Under the pieces are notes generated by a model. The model made no database searches. It saw only the letters and a list, made by a program, of their open reading frames with translations, and had not been told where the DNA came from. A stretch of 5,947 nt of DNA from Planctomycetota bacterium (GTDB taxonomy: Bacteria; Planctomycetota; Phycisphaerae; UBA1845; CAIVHJ01): contig JADFJZ010000118.1 in NCBI GenBank assembly GCA_022565195.1, forward strand, positions 1 through 5,947, given 5' to 3'. Position numbers and translations under genes: made by a program. Below, in pieces: positions 5,636 through 5,947 of the stretch. Position 1 is the first letter of the stretch. The number at the start of each line of letters is the position of its first letter.

Positions 5636-5947
5636 GTGGCGCAGACGACGAACAGACCCATCACGCTCATTGTCCGCGACGGCTGGGGTGCGAACCCTCA
5701 TCCGGAGTGGAACCACGCCAATGCGATACATTTGGCAGACACACCGGTCGATGAACGGCTGATGGCGACCTATCCGCACGCACAGATCCGCACCAGCGGC
5801 GAGGATGTCGGCCTGCCGAAAGGCATCACGGGCAACAGCGAAGTCGGTCACCAGAACATCGGCGCAGGCCGCATCGTCGATCAGGAATTGATGCGCCTCA
5901 CGCGCACGATTCGCGACGGATCGTTTTTCGAGAACGAAGTTCTCTGC
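5636..5947 (+). CDS. gpmI: 2,3-bisphosphoglycerate-independent phosphoglycerate mutase, N-terminal part (3' partial)
   Basis: First 104 codons of a cofactor-independent phosphoglycerate mutase, the manganese enzyme that interconverts 3- and 2-phosphoglycerate in glycolysis and gluconeogenesis. From GTG 5636 the protein begins with a short polar tail then 'ITLIVRDGWGANP' (9-21), where Asp15 is the expected metal ligand; most family members read LDGWG, the Arg form being what I associate with planctomycete sequences. 'AIHLADTPVDERLMATYP' and 'TSGEDVGLPKG' (53-63) follow, then the active-site signature 'GNSEVGHQNIGAGR' (66-79), with Ser68 as the phosphoserine nucleophile, and 'RIVDQELMRLTRTIRDGSFFEN'. 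Full-length enzymes are roughly 510-550 residues, so about four fifths lies beyond the window. It is transcribed divergently from the methyltransferase. Confidence 0.95.
   Translation, partial: MAQTTNRPITLIVRDGWGANPHPEWNHANAIHLADTPVDERLMATYPHAQIRTSGEDVGLPKGITGNSEVGHQNIGAGRIVDQELMRLTRTIRDGSFFENEVLC

Overview
The window is GC-rich (by eye about 60%), densely coded bacterial DNA that looks like part of a chromosome from a Gram-negative, probably Planctomycetota, organism (Phycisphaerae-like is a reasonable guess). The lineage call rests on three things: a secretin of the style common in that phylum, a YdjY-domain secreted protein, and an independent phosphoglycerate mutase with an 'RDGWG' rather than 'LDGWG' start and 'GNSEVGHQNIGAGR'. 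This is inference from remembered family features, not a database result. An arabinose-5-phosphate isomerase and a secretin both imply an outer membrane with Kdo-containing LPS.

Layout. The left edge (to 1529) is the C-terminal two thirds or so of a secretin whose start lies outside the window. Next comes a 196-bp gap holding a strongly palindromic repeat (1556-1624) and a terminator-shaped hairpin (1691-1727). A compact + strand operon follows: a secreted YdjY-domain protein (1738-2895), kdsD/kpsF (2898-3905, 2 bp after the previous stop) and a LOG-family Rossmann protein (3929-4663, 23 bp later). A convergent intergenic region (4664-4861) contains a 28-bp imperfect inverted repeat built from 8-bp CAC(A/C/G)AAG(A/G) units, bracketing a perfect (GAA)8 tract. 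On the minus strand is a small SAM-dependent methyltransferase resembling bacterial phospholipid N-methyltransferases (4862-5530). A 105-bp divergent promoter region then leads into the 5' end of gpmI (5636 to the right edge), which is recognisable although the gene runs out of the window.

How the genes relate. The secretin, KdsD and the PmtA-like methyltransferase all touch the cell envelope: outer-membrane pore, Kdo precursor supply and (if the assignment holds) membrane lipid head-group methylation. The LOG protein and GpmI are metabolic housekeeping. I see no mobile element genes, CRISPR array, tRNA or rRNA, defence genes or toxin-antitoxin pair, and nothing I would call a new multi-gene system. 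The observations most worth following are the two palindromic intergenic elements and the apparent fusion of a YdjY domain to an ExbD/TolR-like periplasmic fold.
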